This document shows positions 13,931 through 26,802 of a stretch of DNA of 64,000 bases, one piece after another (position 1 is the first letter of the stretch; each line of letters opens with the position of its first letter). A program made the position numbers and the translations under genes. Origin of the DNA: Coturnix japonica (lineage: Eukaryota; Chordata; Aves; Galliformes; Phasianidae); the NCBI RefSeq assembly GCF_001577835.2, contig NC_029526.1, forward strand, positions 1,085,510 through 1,149,509, given 5' to 3'. A model generated the notes under the pieces. That model was not told where the DNA came from. It made no database searches and worked only from the letters and a program-made list of their open reading frames with translations.

Positions 13931-16900
13931 ACTACAACTTCTCGGTCACTCAGAAGATTCTTGCTGGCAGGGAGGTTCCCCTACAGCAGCCCCTCAGATT
14001 AAACAACAGGCATCCATTGCAAGGCCAACACCCAGAGCTGCTGCTCAGCTATTCACACAGCTGCTTTCCTACCGAGTAATTAATGGGAGGTTGAACTATT
14101 TTTAAGGCTGCCCTGTATCCTCATAGAATACAGCTTCCTAGAGGGAGACATCCACAGATCTACATTAGAGGCTGTCCTAATTCACAGAGCCTCTAACAAA
14201 ACAAAGCTGTGCCCTAAGGAGAAAAAACAGACCTGAGATGGGACCCCTGTGAAAGCCACTGTCTGAAGTCTAGGACAAAAGCAAAAGTCTCAGATCTGCA
14301 TTAAAAGAGGCCACTTAAAAGTGCCTCCTACCTTCTGGTCAGTAAAGACATCACTCACCAACCAACCACGTCCAAGGAAGTCTGAGATCTCAGCTATAAA
14401 TACCAGACAGCCTCAAATGCGTCCAGCTGAGGCTGGGTTATTCACAGCTGGGGAATTAGATAAATGCAGTTTAACTCATTTGTCTGCTTAATTTAGAGCA
14501 CTCTTAAATCCCCACGTATTGATCCATATCGCCAGAGGTATTTTAACCTTTACGAGATCATGCATTAAAAACCTGTGAAGGAAGCTGGGTTCTGAGGCCT
14601 TGTTTCCTCCCCTCCCAAAGGCTGTGTACCAAAGGTAGCTGGGCTAAAAAACCCCATTCCTTCAATGATAACAAATAACAGCATCTACTTTTCTCCTGGA
14701 CTTTGGACTCCTGGCTGCCAATCAGCCCTGGTCAGGAAAGCACATGTGTCCTAATTAAAAGCCCAAAGCAACAAGAGCAGTGCTTCACTGGTGGCATTTG
14801 GCAAGTGACAAAATGCAGAAGCTTCAGCTTAACAGTTCTCTGAAGGGCAAAGCAAGGTTTATAGGCAGCACTGCTGGAAGGAGAGCGTTAAACATCGCCA
14901 ATGGGTAGATTTAATAATTGTCTGGGAAATGTCAACCGCTGTCAAAATACAGCAGAGCTCAGTGCAGCCCACAGCAAGGGGCTCCTATGGGTTCATCTGA
15001 GAACACAGCTGGATGGATGTGCCAACAGAAAACAGCCCGTTAGTTGGTATGCAGAGCACAGAACCATTGGGGAATAAAAGGGGAGGGGGTCAGCCCACCC
15101 CAACAAACAGCATCTCCCTTCAGTATATGTATTGCAGCCCAGTGCAATACCAAGATGCCTCCCAGACTCACCGTGTCAGTGCCCCCAGGGCCAAGTGTTC
15201 TGCAAGCTGCACTCAATTCAGTTCAGGGAAAAAGGCTGATGAAATGCTCCTGGGTTCCACCAGACCCTGATAATTTCCAGGAATTCTCTCACCTCACAGG
15301 AAAGGAAATAACAGGAATGTTTTTGTTACAGTGTTCTGAAACAAAGTACAGACGTGGAACCCACTGCTATGGCAGCAAGACGGCTGTCACTGCAGCAGAG
15401 ATCTTCAAAGCCCCCGAACACCTTTCCTTCTGGCTTCCAGATGCATGGGATTGCTTTGACACACCTTACACAAGACCCCAAACAGAATACTACCCACCTC
15501 TGTATGCTCAGTTCAGAAAGCATCCTTTGAGGGGAAAGAAGAGGGAAGGGAGAGCATGTGGGGTAATGTACCATCAAAGGAGACTGAACTTCCTGAAGCC
15601 AACCCACTATCTGGACATTTCCTGTCTGCACACACGCTTGGAATGGCAGAGCATTAAAACCCATTTCAGGAGAAGAGAAAAGCTTTAGAGATGAGCACAA
15701 AGTGCAGAGCTGCCAATGGAGCACACCCTCCCCCTGGGGGTGGCCAGCCCTGTAATTGCCACATTGCTTCACTGTAATGATAGTGGGAGGGAGTCAGGAC
15801 AGCTGCAAAAAGCAAATGAGGCACTTCTCCAAGAGGGAAAGAAAATAACCAAGGGCTTCTTTAACCCAACTGTTGGAGCTAACATGAAAACATGAGCAAT
15901 GGTGATGGGCAGCTGGGGAGAGCAGCCCGGAGAGCCACAGAGGAAATTAAACCCAAAGCTCAAGCAGCCCAACCTTCTACCTCTACAAAACCAGAGCAGA
16001 AATGATACCCTGCTCGCTAAGAGCTTGGCCAAGGTCTCCCTTCTCCATCCTGCTTTCTAACAAATGCTGGGCCAGGCTGAAATGATGGTGTGCACAGCTG
16101 AGGAGAACCAGGTTCCCACCTCCTGCTTTCCAAGGCAGATCTGGGAATCATCAGACACACCACCTCACTTTATTCCCTACAGCTGCCCCTATTCTGTCCC
16201 CCATATCATTATGGTCACAAGATGTGGCAATTACAGTCCCCCCCCCCTGCAGGGACATTCTCCATCAGGTTTTGAAGTGCAGCTCTGATGCAGAGCTCCA
16301 TCTCAATTGAGCCAGCTTTGAGATCTGCATCTTAGAGCTCAGCAGGAAGCTGGCTGGTGGAGTCCTTGACAAAACATCACTCTTCTCAACAGTCCACCTA
16401 GGACAGCTTCTTCTCTTGCCCTGCATCCTTACAAGCCCCTTTATCAAAGGCCTGCAGGGTCTGATGGCAGAATTCAACCAACTGCTTCCTCTCACTGCTT
16501 TACAGCACTGCAGTTGTTACCCAACTGCCTCCAAAGGTTCCTAGTTCCCCTATAAAGCAGGGCAGGCTGCCCAGGCACTTAAGCATCACACAACAGGTTT
16601 GCCTGCTGCTTTCTGGTCAGCTAAAGTACAGAGCAAACCCTAGACAATTGAAAAGAATGAAACTTGAAGGCACACTAGGCCCCTCTCCAAAGGGCTCAGC
16701 ATCACTGCTGAGTGCTCAAGCCCTTCATAAACAACTTGTTCTTTGTTAGGTTTGAAGATAAGCTGCCCAGCATTTTACACATACCAGCCCAGGTAAGACA
16801 AAGAGCAACTTGCAACCACAGAACTCACCTGCCACACCATGCCATTGTGTTCAAGAGGAATAACACAACTAGCAAGGAGTGGTTATCTGGCTAGGTTAGG

Positions 16901-19534
16901 CATTTGTGCATTGAAGCTAAATAGAAAGGCTCCAGACTGCATTAAAAAGAAAGCCACAAGCTCCTTTCTTCAGGCACAACCTTGTGATCTTGGATGCAGA
17001 CACCTAGTTTTTGCCATAATCTTATTAAGGAGCACAAACATCAAGCAGAACAACTTTGCACAGCAGAAACAGAAAGGAACACCCTAAGGATACAAAATGA
17101 GCCTGGCTACATTGGGACCTGAGAGAATAAGAAGTCAGGAACAACACCGCTTTCATTTAGTTTCCAGAAATCCTCAGAGAATGACACAGCCTTTCACTGC
17201 TTTACTTCACAGTCACTCCTGCAGTTTGGGGCAGTACAGCACTGCATTGGAGTACGTGCACACTCAGCATGTACAGGGCTGCAGCTGCAACCTCTTTGTG
17301 CTTTCCTACCTCACTGCTGTTGAAACGTTCTGACTTCTAAACCTCAAGATGCAGCTCTGCAAAATGTCCCCAATACAATCAAGCTACTGTTTCAGGCACA
17401 TCCCATTACCTGCTGAGGATGTGATCTTCTGAACATTGACTGTTAGCAATTCAGTTTTTCCACAACAGGACAACAGCAACCAGAGTGTGGTATCAAGCAA
17501 CTGGCAGCAGAGCTCTGAAACAGAAGTGACAGACAGTGAGGTGTTTCACATTGCAAACACAATACAGAAAGGGCAAGTGACTTCAGGTCTAGAAATATTT
17601 GCTGTAGATCAACCTTCCTTCTTGTCTGCCTCCTCCAGCTTTCCAGGTACGAGTGAAACTGAGTTTCCTCTCCCTTTTTCGTGGGTTTTTGTAGTTGTTT
17701 GGGGTTCTGTCTGCTCCCATTCGTTATTTGCTTCAAGACTCTCTGCTTTCAGGCTTGTGCCTGCACATTTTTAGTCACTGGCAATAACAAACCCTTGCAA
17801 TCATCCTGAACAGCCATAGCCCTTCAGTACCTCAAGCAGAAATACAGAGGGCCCTAAAGCCAGCTTCTCCATTTGTCCATGCTTTATACCATCAGATGGT
17901 GACACAGAGACCAGGGGAAAGCTTCTTGTTTCAGTCAGCTCCTCTGAAATCACTGCATCTTATACCAACATGGGGCTGAGCCTTAATATTTTAATAGGAA
18001 CCCAGACTCCATGTGCCAGCCCTGTTCTAAAGCCTTACGCTTCTTACATCACACACCCTAGACTCAAACAAAGCATTATGGCTCAGCCGATTTTTTCTGC
18101 TCCATATATCTCCACAGGCAAAGAAGCATTCTCCTAAAACTGAAATGGAGTCTCTGAAGTTTCAGAAGCAGGAACTTCACTTCCAAAGAAAGCAAATATT
18201 TACACCTACCAGCACCAGCTGCCTCTTTTATTTCCCCTCCATTTCATTTCCAGATGCATTGTTGGTACATCTGCTCTATTAATTAAAACTGATTTACACA
18301 AGACAAAATTGAATCCTTAACACAGCCCTTCGGTGGGAAGGGATGACGTCTACAACAGCACTTGCATCTTTCAGAATTCCCCATGTACCATCCTCTCACC
18401 TTTGCTGCTTGAAAAGTGTTTTGCTCTGTTGAAGTCCATCAGGCATTTCTGCAGCAAACAAGGAAGAAAGGATTCAGCCCAATCCACTGCCTCTCATTGA
18501 CCAACCCTTCACTCCTGCCATCGGTGATTACATGAGGAGTCAGGGGAAGGCAGGGGCTGTTTGGCTACTTGTTTTACATGATCTGCCCAATTTCCAGCAT
18601 CACCCTTAAGAGAGACTTTAACCATCCTGCTTTAACCTCAGCTGTCCTTACAGCGCTCAGCAAGGCATAAAACAGCATATGATTGGTAAAGCAAAACAAG
18701 ACAACTGACTTGAGGCACAAGCAGCTTTGCTACATGCATCACTACTGCTGTGGGACCATGTTCCTCCTCCTCAGAATGGGGTTTTACTGGCCCCAGCCCT
18801 GGGGTTTGCATGGTGTTAGCAATACTAATTTCAGGTAAAGGGCAACTTGCAATCACTGCCTTTCATTCTATCACAGCATTTGTAAGGAATTACAGTCTTC
18901 CAGACATTGCTCAGTGGGTTCAGAAGAGAATACAAGCAGCACAGCCCACCTGCACCCCCAATGAAAACAAGACTGAACTCTCTGCAAACTACAGAGCAGG
19001 TTTTGACCATGATTTTCCCCAGTTCCTTCCATATCCAAACACCTTTTCACCTACTGTAACAGAACCTTCCTTCCCAGATTCTGTCTGATAAGCCACAAAG
19101 AGCGTCTCAGCCCAGACCCACCCGTCCTCTCCTAATCTTCTCTGCTGTGAAGAGTCCTTAAAACCTCAGCTGCCTGCAGGGGAAGGAATAAACACACAAG
19201 TTGGCTCTAAGAGCAGATGGTGTCTGAAGGAAATTATCATAATTAAGCTTCAGAGTTGTGTATTTCCAAGAGACTGCTCCATTTCAGCATCAAACCTCTA
19301 GGCCAGCGCAGTTATTAAAACTGTAAGTTCCACCACATTTCATTAATTGCTAATTACAGCTTCATTACTTCCACTCCCAAGACTGCTGCTGTCACTGTTT
19401 CCTCTGGGAAGAGGTTCAGGTCACTTCCAAACTAAGAGTGATGGGATGATTCAAGTAGTGAGAAGCAGGGAGGTGTTTCCAACCACTGCATGTGTGCAGG
19501 TCCAGCCCCACGTGCAGGTTGCACACACTAATCC

Positions 19535-19622
19535 CTATCAGGATGGCACTGGTGATGATGGGTTGGTTGATGGTTGGACCAGATGATCCTAGAGGTCCTT
19601 CCAACCTTAATGACTCTGTGAC
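19535..19622 (+). repeat. CR1 LINE 3' tail fragment
   Basis: The sequence runs through TTGGACCAGATGATCCTAGA and GGTCCTTCCAACCTTAATGA to a CTCTGTGAC end, the CR1 3' UTR. Confidence 0.85.
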
Positions 19623-21016
19623 AAGGTGACCAAGAACAGGCCTATGGAATGCTGGTTGAGCTCCAGCATCCAGCCTAAAGAACCATTTCTGGTCTGTCCC
19701 CTCTGTAACCCAATGATAAACCGGCCAGACCAAACTTCACGCTTGGACCTCATCCTGTGCAGAGTTCCCCATAGAAGCTGGATCAGATGAAATATCTCAT
19801 CTTCAGCCTGGGGTCTCATTCACTCCCTGCAGGAGGTGAGGGAACAACAGCTGGACAACAGCCAGAGCTCTGAGCAGGTTTCCAGATTGAAAACCTGCAT
19901 TTCAGTATGCGGGCTCATTCACTTTGGTAAAGCTGGTCTTGTAATTAAAAAGCAAAGCAATCTACAGAAGTTTATGGGCTTATGCTACCCTGTTTCATAA
20001 TGGAAGCACAGAGCCAATTTAGGGCTTGTTCAGCACCCAGTGCTATTAACTGTGCATCTTAGGCACAATTGTACTTCTCTGTAAATCTACATTTCATTAA
20101 CATCCTGAAATCAATTACTCGGTGATTTATAGTTAAGGTTACAGCACTGACAGCTATTAAGCACCCAGCTACTCCAGTGCTTCCACAGAAAGTGTGAGCC
20201 TGCAGTCACTGAGGGTTAGGCAAACTTTGCAGCTGGCTGGGATCAAGCTGCTCTCTCACACTCTGTGCATCAGCCAACCCAGATCCCTTCCAGCTTGTGC
20301 TAACACATTCAGAGCCAGCTCTAAGAGCTGTGTGACAGCAAGCAACCAGTGCTGAGCAGCAGCATTGCTACCTGGGAGGAATCTTGCAAGAATCCCAACC
20401 CAGGAGGACCGGTTCCCAACACCCTGCATGACCTATTCCACATAGGGCTCACCTTGCAGTGTGCATTTCTCAGGCTCCTGTAGTTGGGACCTTCCATCTA
20501 TGGTATGGAAGGAAGGCAGGGAACCCAGCTTTCCACATTGCTCCTGTGATTCAGACATCCCCAGCAGCAACAGTTTCCTCCACCAAACACACCTACTAAA
20601 GAGCATCATTATTGGAGGCCACCTCAGAGCCAAGTTTAATTGTGACCCCAAGACAGACTTCATTACGTTTCAACTCAACAGCTATAGAGTACACTGCCAT
20701 CAACCCAGAGCAGTCAACTGATTATAAAGAAAGCATTTAATCACCTTAACCCTCTAGAGACTTAAATTAAGACACTTCACCACCATGGCCCCTTTGTTCC
20801 TCTGTCTAATTGAGGTTTCATTACTGCCTGGCCACCAGATCACTGTTTTGAGTTACAGGTACCTGACAGCTTAAGACCTCAGGGTACAGCAGTGTGAGCT
20901 TGCATTTGTATCAGGCAGCCTTCATCCATCCCCATCTCTCAGCTGTACAGATAATGATCTCTGACTTCAGCAACAAATAAGTTTTGAATATTGATTCACT
21001 TCTCCCCCAGTACCCA

Positions 21017-21101
21017 CCAATTTAGATAAATCAATTTGCCAACAAATGACAGGCACTTTTCCCTGCTCCCCCTCAATTTAGATAAATCAATTTGCTAACA
21101 A
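21017..21101 (+). repeat. 56-bp-spaced direct repeat
   Basis: A block of about 28 bp containing AATTTAGATAAATCAATTTG occurs at 21017-21045 and again at 21073-21101 with one or two differences. It represents one and a half copies of a 56-bp unit. Confidence 0.85.
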
Positions 21102-24100
21102 GCAGCAGTCATCTTCATTTAATAAAACACTGAAGACGACTTTGATAAACGCGTTCAGGTTTCCTACAGAAGAATAACATCCTTTAAAAGGGACCACCAA
21201 GCGGGGTGCAGTAGTTGCCTTCAAATAGGACTGTATTATAGGTAAAATTTCACACACACACCCCTTGCCAGAAGATACCAAGAACCTGATAGAACACAGT
21301 GGAAGAATTATCTCAATCTCTCTGCTCAGCCTAAAAGAGAACATTCCTCTGCTCTGCATTCAGTGATTCAGCTTAGCTCTGACAGCACCTAAAACTCCAG
21401 AGCTGGCAGGCAAGCTTGCATAAGATCCATCAAAACTGAAATAAGATTTATAATCAACATAATGTAGCGTATAAAGTGACTTTAAAGACTGAAGAAATCA
21501 CACATGCAGTTCTTAAGGTTTCTAACAGGAAAACAGGGACAGACACGCTTTCCCTGTTTCTAATGTGCCGCCTCATGTGTTTTCATGCAATGTTTTTATA
21601 CTGCAATATTGTGAAAAGTAAATATTTCGAAGGCCTGTTTAAATACAATTACAGGCATTTACATTTCCCTGCCATTCAGTACAGCCACATTAAATCATGC
21701 CTCCAACAAATCTGACATAGTCCTTCAGACAGGCTCCTCCAACGCAGCCCCCATTTTAATGGCCATTCACTTCCAAACCCACGTCTCCTGAAGCACATTT
21801 TGATGTTCGCTGCCAACACTTCAGTCTGGAGTTCAAATCAAATGAGACAACGCTGGCCTGCATTTCAGCAGCCATTTCTACTTTAAAGATGACCCCCCCA
21901 GTAGCTACCAACTGTATGAAAATCAAGGTACCAGAGAAGTACATCTCACAACATCTCCTACCTCGAGGATATGGTGCAGTATTGGCCAGCCCCCTAACCT
22001 GGGGTTCTCCTTTACTTCCAAAGCAGGGTGGCAGTGAGAAATGTCAGCATCCATAGCTGCAATAAGAACCAGCTAGCACAAAGTCTCATGACAAACCTGA
22101 TAACCAGGCTGAAGACAACAACCAGTTGGAACCCTTGTCAGTACAGCAGAGAAATAAGGCACGCAGCTTTTCTTTAATAACACCAGTCACTGAAGGCAAG
22201 CACTTTGAATGAAAGCATTTGGATAAGGATTAATAAAAGACTTTGCAGACTAAACTGCAGTGTGGTTTCCTACCGGAGAGGCTGTCACAGCCAGGAGGAA
22301 CTGAAGATCCTTTGGACAGCCCTTGCTGTGCAAACAGGCTCCACGCACAGCATCTGTCTGCCAAGATGGGCAACAAGGCCACGGAGCTCCTACAAACCAC
22401 TTCTGTCACCAGTGTCTCTTTGAAACAGCAAACTGCAAAGGAAATGAGTTGAGAAAGCGAGCAGCAGACACATTATGCTCAGCAGGCCTCCATCTCTTCC
22501 ATTCACCGATGATGGGTCCGCAAGGCAGGTTCTCCCTCCAGCACTTGTCATCACCTTCCACATTCAGGTAGAGCAACGACCAGCAAAAGAACTAAAACAG
22601 AATATAGTTTATTTTTTTCTGCATACATTTTGCTTTTCTTCCATTTAGATAAGCTCTTTTAACAGATTCGTGGGCCAAACAAATACACAACAGCCACGTA
22701 AACCAATATATGCCATAATGTACATAAAGAAAATATTTACATTTACATTCACACCCTTCAAAACAAAAGCACACGTTGATGAGTTACAAAAGAAACATCT
22801 TCCTCGCTGTATCATCATCATGGGGGCTTCCACACATGCAAGCACAAATGTACTGCGTGTGCATAAGAAAGGCAGCACACAACTGGCAACCTCTTTGCAC
22901 ACATACTTACACCTCAGAGCTTCTTTAAAAGAGAATTCAGAGCAAGGAAAGGCCTCTCCTTGCAGGTGAGAAAATGCCCTGCATTTAAATGTCTCATACA
23001 GGTTCTTCTTATTTAAGTCCCTATATCCACCAGCTAATACTTTCAGCAAACTCCATTGTTCAGACTTGCATTTGGCTCTGGACCCCCACAAGCGGCACAG
23101 GAGGGCTCAACAGCAATCCAAATCATTCCCCAAAGAGTAAGAAATGAGCAGCCACAGGCTGAATGCATCGCTGGCATAAACAGCCCCGCTTGATCTTTGT
23201 CAGGTGAACGCAACACAAACAACTGGAGCTGAGGATATCCATATGGCATTCATGAAAAGGGCTTCACGAATGAGATGGAGAAACCATTACCAGGCTTCTG
23301 GGAGCAAATTTTAATCTCCCTGTTTTCAAAGCCCTAAAAGAAATATAAGAGATAGATATTCAAAGGCTGCAGCTGAAATGGAAGCTCTTGCTTAAAACTA
23401 ATAAACAAAAGCATTTCACACCACCCAAAACGGTAAGATGGATTAACGTAGGATTTCCTCTGCTTCACCATTAAGAATTAACAAGCTGAAAATCATCTGT
23501 AAATTAAACAGATGCTGAAAGATGGGTTTTAGGAACAGTAACAGGAGTGGTAAAGCTCTGAGGCTTCAGCTTGCTGGTCAACCTTCCTTCATTGCATCCT
23601 AAAGCACCCAGTTACAGCGGTCCAAAATCAAGGTGTGGGGTTTCTTCTTAACTTCTCCCACTTTCTACATAAGGAACACAAAGCCCTCCTTGTTAAATCC
23701 CAAGTTGTGCTTTTAATAAACTGTAATTCTGCTAAATATTCTACTTTTACCAGCAGGAATCTGATAGATCAGCTTCAATTAAGACGAATAGACACCAATT
23801 AGTACCGTTTTAATAAGCTATCGGATTTCATACTATAAATCTCATTACGTTCTGCAGAAATTAAATTGGAAAGCCAGTGGCAAAAACACACACAATCTGT
23901 GCACATCCAAATAAATCCACATAAGATCAGCGAGAATATCTGGCAAGCCTCAATGCAACTCAACTGAAAAGGAAAACCAACACATTTGGTTGGTGAGGAA
24001 TCCAATCTGTTTAACCTCCATGCAATGCTCACTTAAAACAGAAGATCCAGACATTCAGAACAAAACAATGGAGCTTGCAGCTGATCAATGGATACTGGTC

Positions 24101-26802
24101 CTTCATTGGAAACAAGCAGCAGAGCTGCAAAACTAAATTTGCTTCACGTTTTCATGCACACTGATTGAATCTACGTTCTACTTATCTACCAATCTATGTT
24201 TCCTTCCTCCACCATCTTTTCCCTGTGTGAAGACTGAGGCTCCTACAGAAGAGAGCTGATAACCAGTTCATCCTCAAACAGGTCAAAGGAAAAAAGAAAG
24301 AGGCCAGAGTAACAGCAGCCATGACATTAAGATGCTTCATCAGCCATCACCCAAAACCCAATCAGCCAAAGGGACTGACAGCACTGACCAATGCGGGAGC
24401 CATCAGCCCCTCTCTTCAAAGGTTAATGCATTCTTCCCATGCATTCTTACACGTTCCAAAAGTCACAAGTGAAATTAAGTGTCACTTCTCAAAGACATTT
24501 TTGGTCTTGAGACAGCCAGGACAATGGGGGACTCTCGTAATTAAGACAAGCATCATTCCTAACTTTGAAACTGCTGCCATTGAGACAACAACAACAAAAG
24601 AAGAGTTTCCAAATCAGATCTTTTCCTTAACAGACGGAGCAGCTGCTGCCAAAGGATTTCTCCTGTCACCTCCTGACAGCTGCCAACAGAACAGGTCCAG
24701 AGCAAACAGGGCACCAGGATATGCACGACATTGGATTTCCTATGTTTTAGGGATCTGGCTTCTCATTCTGTGGCTATTCAAAATGCTTTGTCTTAAAAAC
24801 TAAGGAAGGACGGGAAGCAGAATGCCATGAGGAAAGGATTTTCAAGCCTGAAAAACACATCATTAGCAGAGCTCAGATTTTACTTTACAATAAGAATTCA
24901 AAAAACATCAGATTGACGTTAGGAGAAAAACTCACATGATTCACCTTCTGGTTGGGATGCTTTTTCTACTTGGGCCTCCACAGCAGAATACCACAATGCA
25001 AGAACACCCGTGCACTCGAAGCCTCATTTGCCCCTGCTTTAAGAGAAGCCTTTTTATATGCTTCAGCTCAGTGCAAGTTTCAGATGCATAAATCACCTCT
25101 GAAACAGCAGCGGAGACACAAAGGTGTCTTCGGTGGACAATACCTTTATTCTGCTTTGACTCAGGTAAGGGAGACTGTAACAGGCGGTCTTTGAACCCGT
25201 CTTGTCAGTCATTCTTCTACAGTGTTTCTTACCTGCTTTTTTCTCTCTCATTCTCAGTGCAATCCCAAATCCTGGTCTGAGGGAGGAAGCATGATTCAGC
25301 TCATGACAGAGCGAGCTCATTTAAATAAATGAAAGGGGACAATGACCAACCCCTGAAGCTTCTGTTTGCATGGCTTCTCTGCTTCTACCTACATGCAGCT
25401 GTAAAAAAAACCCCATGGCTTTTAGCAAATGCTATCAGTTAGTCAGAGCTGAGCCACCAACTCATTCACCTGTCAAACCCTTAAATAAAAATGAACTGTT
25501 AAATGCATGAAATTCTGCCCCAATCAACACGTTAAAAAAAAAGCTTATTAAATGTGCAGCACCTCCAGACAAAACAGTTTTTCAGCAGCACTTTTAATCC
25601 TTACCAGTAATCAATTATCCTTCAAGCTCCTATATTACATAATTAGAAGTGCTTCCAGAAGGTGACTGGTAATTAATCAGGAGACTATTTTCCTTCTGGC
25701 TCCACGTTTCCGACTTTCTTCTACGAGATCCTGCACATATCAGCAGTAAATCATTTCTCCTTCCAAACACCATTTCTCCCTCCAAGCAAGTTTTCCCCGT
25801 GTAAACTACAAACTTAAAACTAAATGTTAATATACGAGCCAGGCTTCCAAAATTCAGCTCTCAAAGGAGCAATATGGAAAAATAAAATTCAACTCCCTTA
25901 AAGGAGCAGTCAGTCAGCAATTTCATCAGCTTTTATCTCTGAGGAGAACCAAATGAAATCTTAACCCAAAGAAAGTATCACATTCCTTCAGCTTAGCACT
26001 CCTCCTAAGCATTTCAGAGCCCTACGTGACCACGCTTTTAGCCTAAGAACATTTGCAGTTCCTCCTTAATAGCACTTCAATCAAGGAGTCCCAGATCAGG
26101 TTAAGGAAAAGGTGCCCATAAAAAAAACACAAAGTTAAAATACTCCATCCATTGATGGGACAGGGAGACAAAGCCATGCAATCACCTGTCCTAGGCCATA
26201 TAGCATGATCCTTGCGTTCACATTTTGAGTTAAAGAGAATCATTCCCTGGACACCTCTGCTATTGCTTAGAGGCAGTTGTTTTCAACCCAGCCCCTGCAA
26301 GCCAGTTGCCCATTCAAGACACTCATCCCTCCAGTTGCATCCCAGGCTTTCATATTGCCAGGCCCCAACATCAACTTTTGGCTCCCACAAACCCCATAAG
26401 AAAAGGCAGCGGTGTCAGAACTCCCCCATTTAGCTCAGCAGAAGAAGGATAATGTCACAAAACAAAGCCCACCACAGTCTGGCTGGAAGAAACAGGTAAG
26501 GCACCACACCACCTATCAACATGAAGGCAACACCACTGATCCAAGTGGTACACAAGGAAATTTGAAGAGATAACTGTCATAGAAGAAACAGTTTATCCAC
26601 TCCAAACACTGCCTCAACCTCCCACACCTGAGATTAAGCCAGGGGTTTCTACAGGCCAGTCCACCATGAGTAGGGTTGACAGCTCAAAGCATCCTCCTGC
26701 CGTGACCGTAAAACTCGGCATTGATATTCACAACAATGTTTTTAACTTCTACCTGCCTGAGATACAAGGTAGAGCAGCAACTTGCTCGATTCAAGGGTTA
26801 TT

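Larger units (their letters stand above)
3015..26802. other. 23.8-kb gene-poor interval between HYDIN 5' end and CMTR2
   Basis: I see no conserved coding exon in this stretch on either strand. The longest open frames (for example at 5067-5651, 6240-6785, 15044-15688 and 24321-24803) have no recognisable domains, no splice logic and the biased composition of chance frames. It holds CR1 fragments near 12.5, 13.8 and 19.6 kb, a 56-bp direct repeat near 21.0 kb, a G13 run at 11018-11030, and AT-rich homeobox-like TAATTA stretches. It should contain the HYDIN promoter and noncoding first exon(s), and the CMTR2 3' UTR at its right end. Confidence 0.7.

Noticed and set aside
15044-15688. 214-codon plus-strand frame
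   Set aside because: I recognise no family. Composition is like the surrounding noncoding DNA, and neither conservation evidence nor splice logic supports it.
24321-24803. 160-codon plus-strand frame ending in a hydrophobic tail
   Set aside because: The tail (LGIWLLILWLFKMLCL) looks membrane-like, but the rest shows no family signature and the sequence lies in the probable CMTR2 3' region on the opposite strand.
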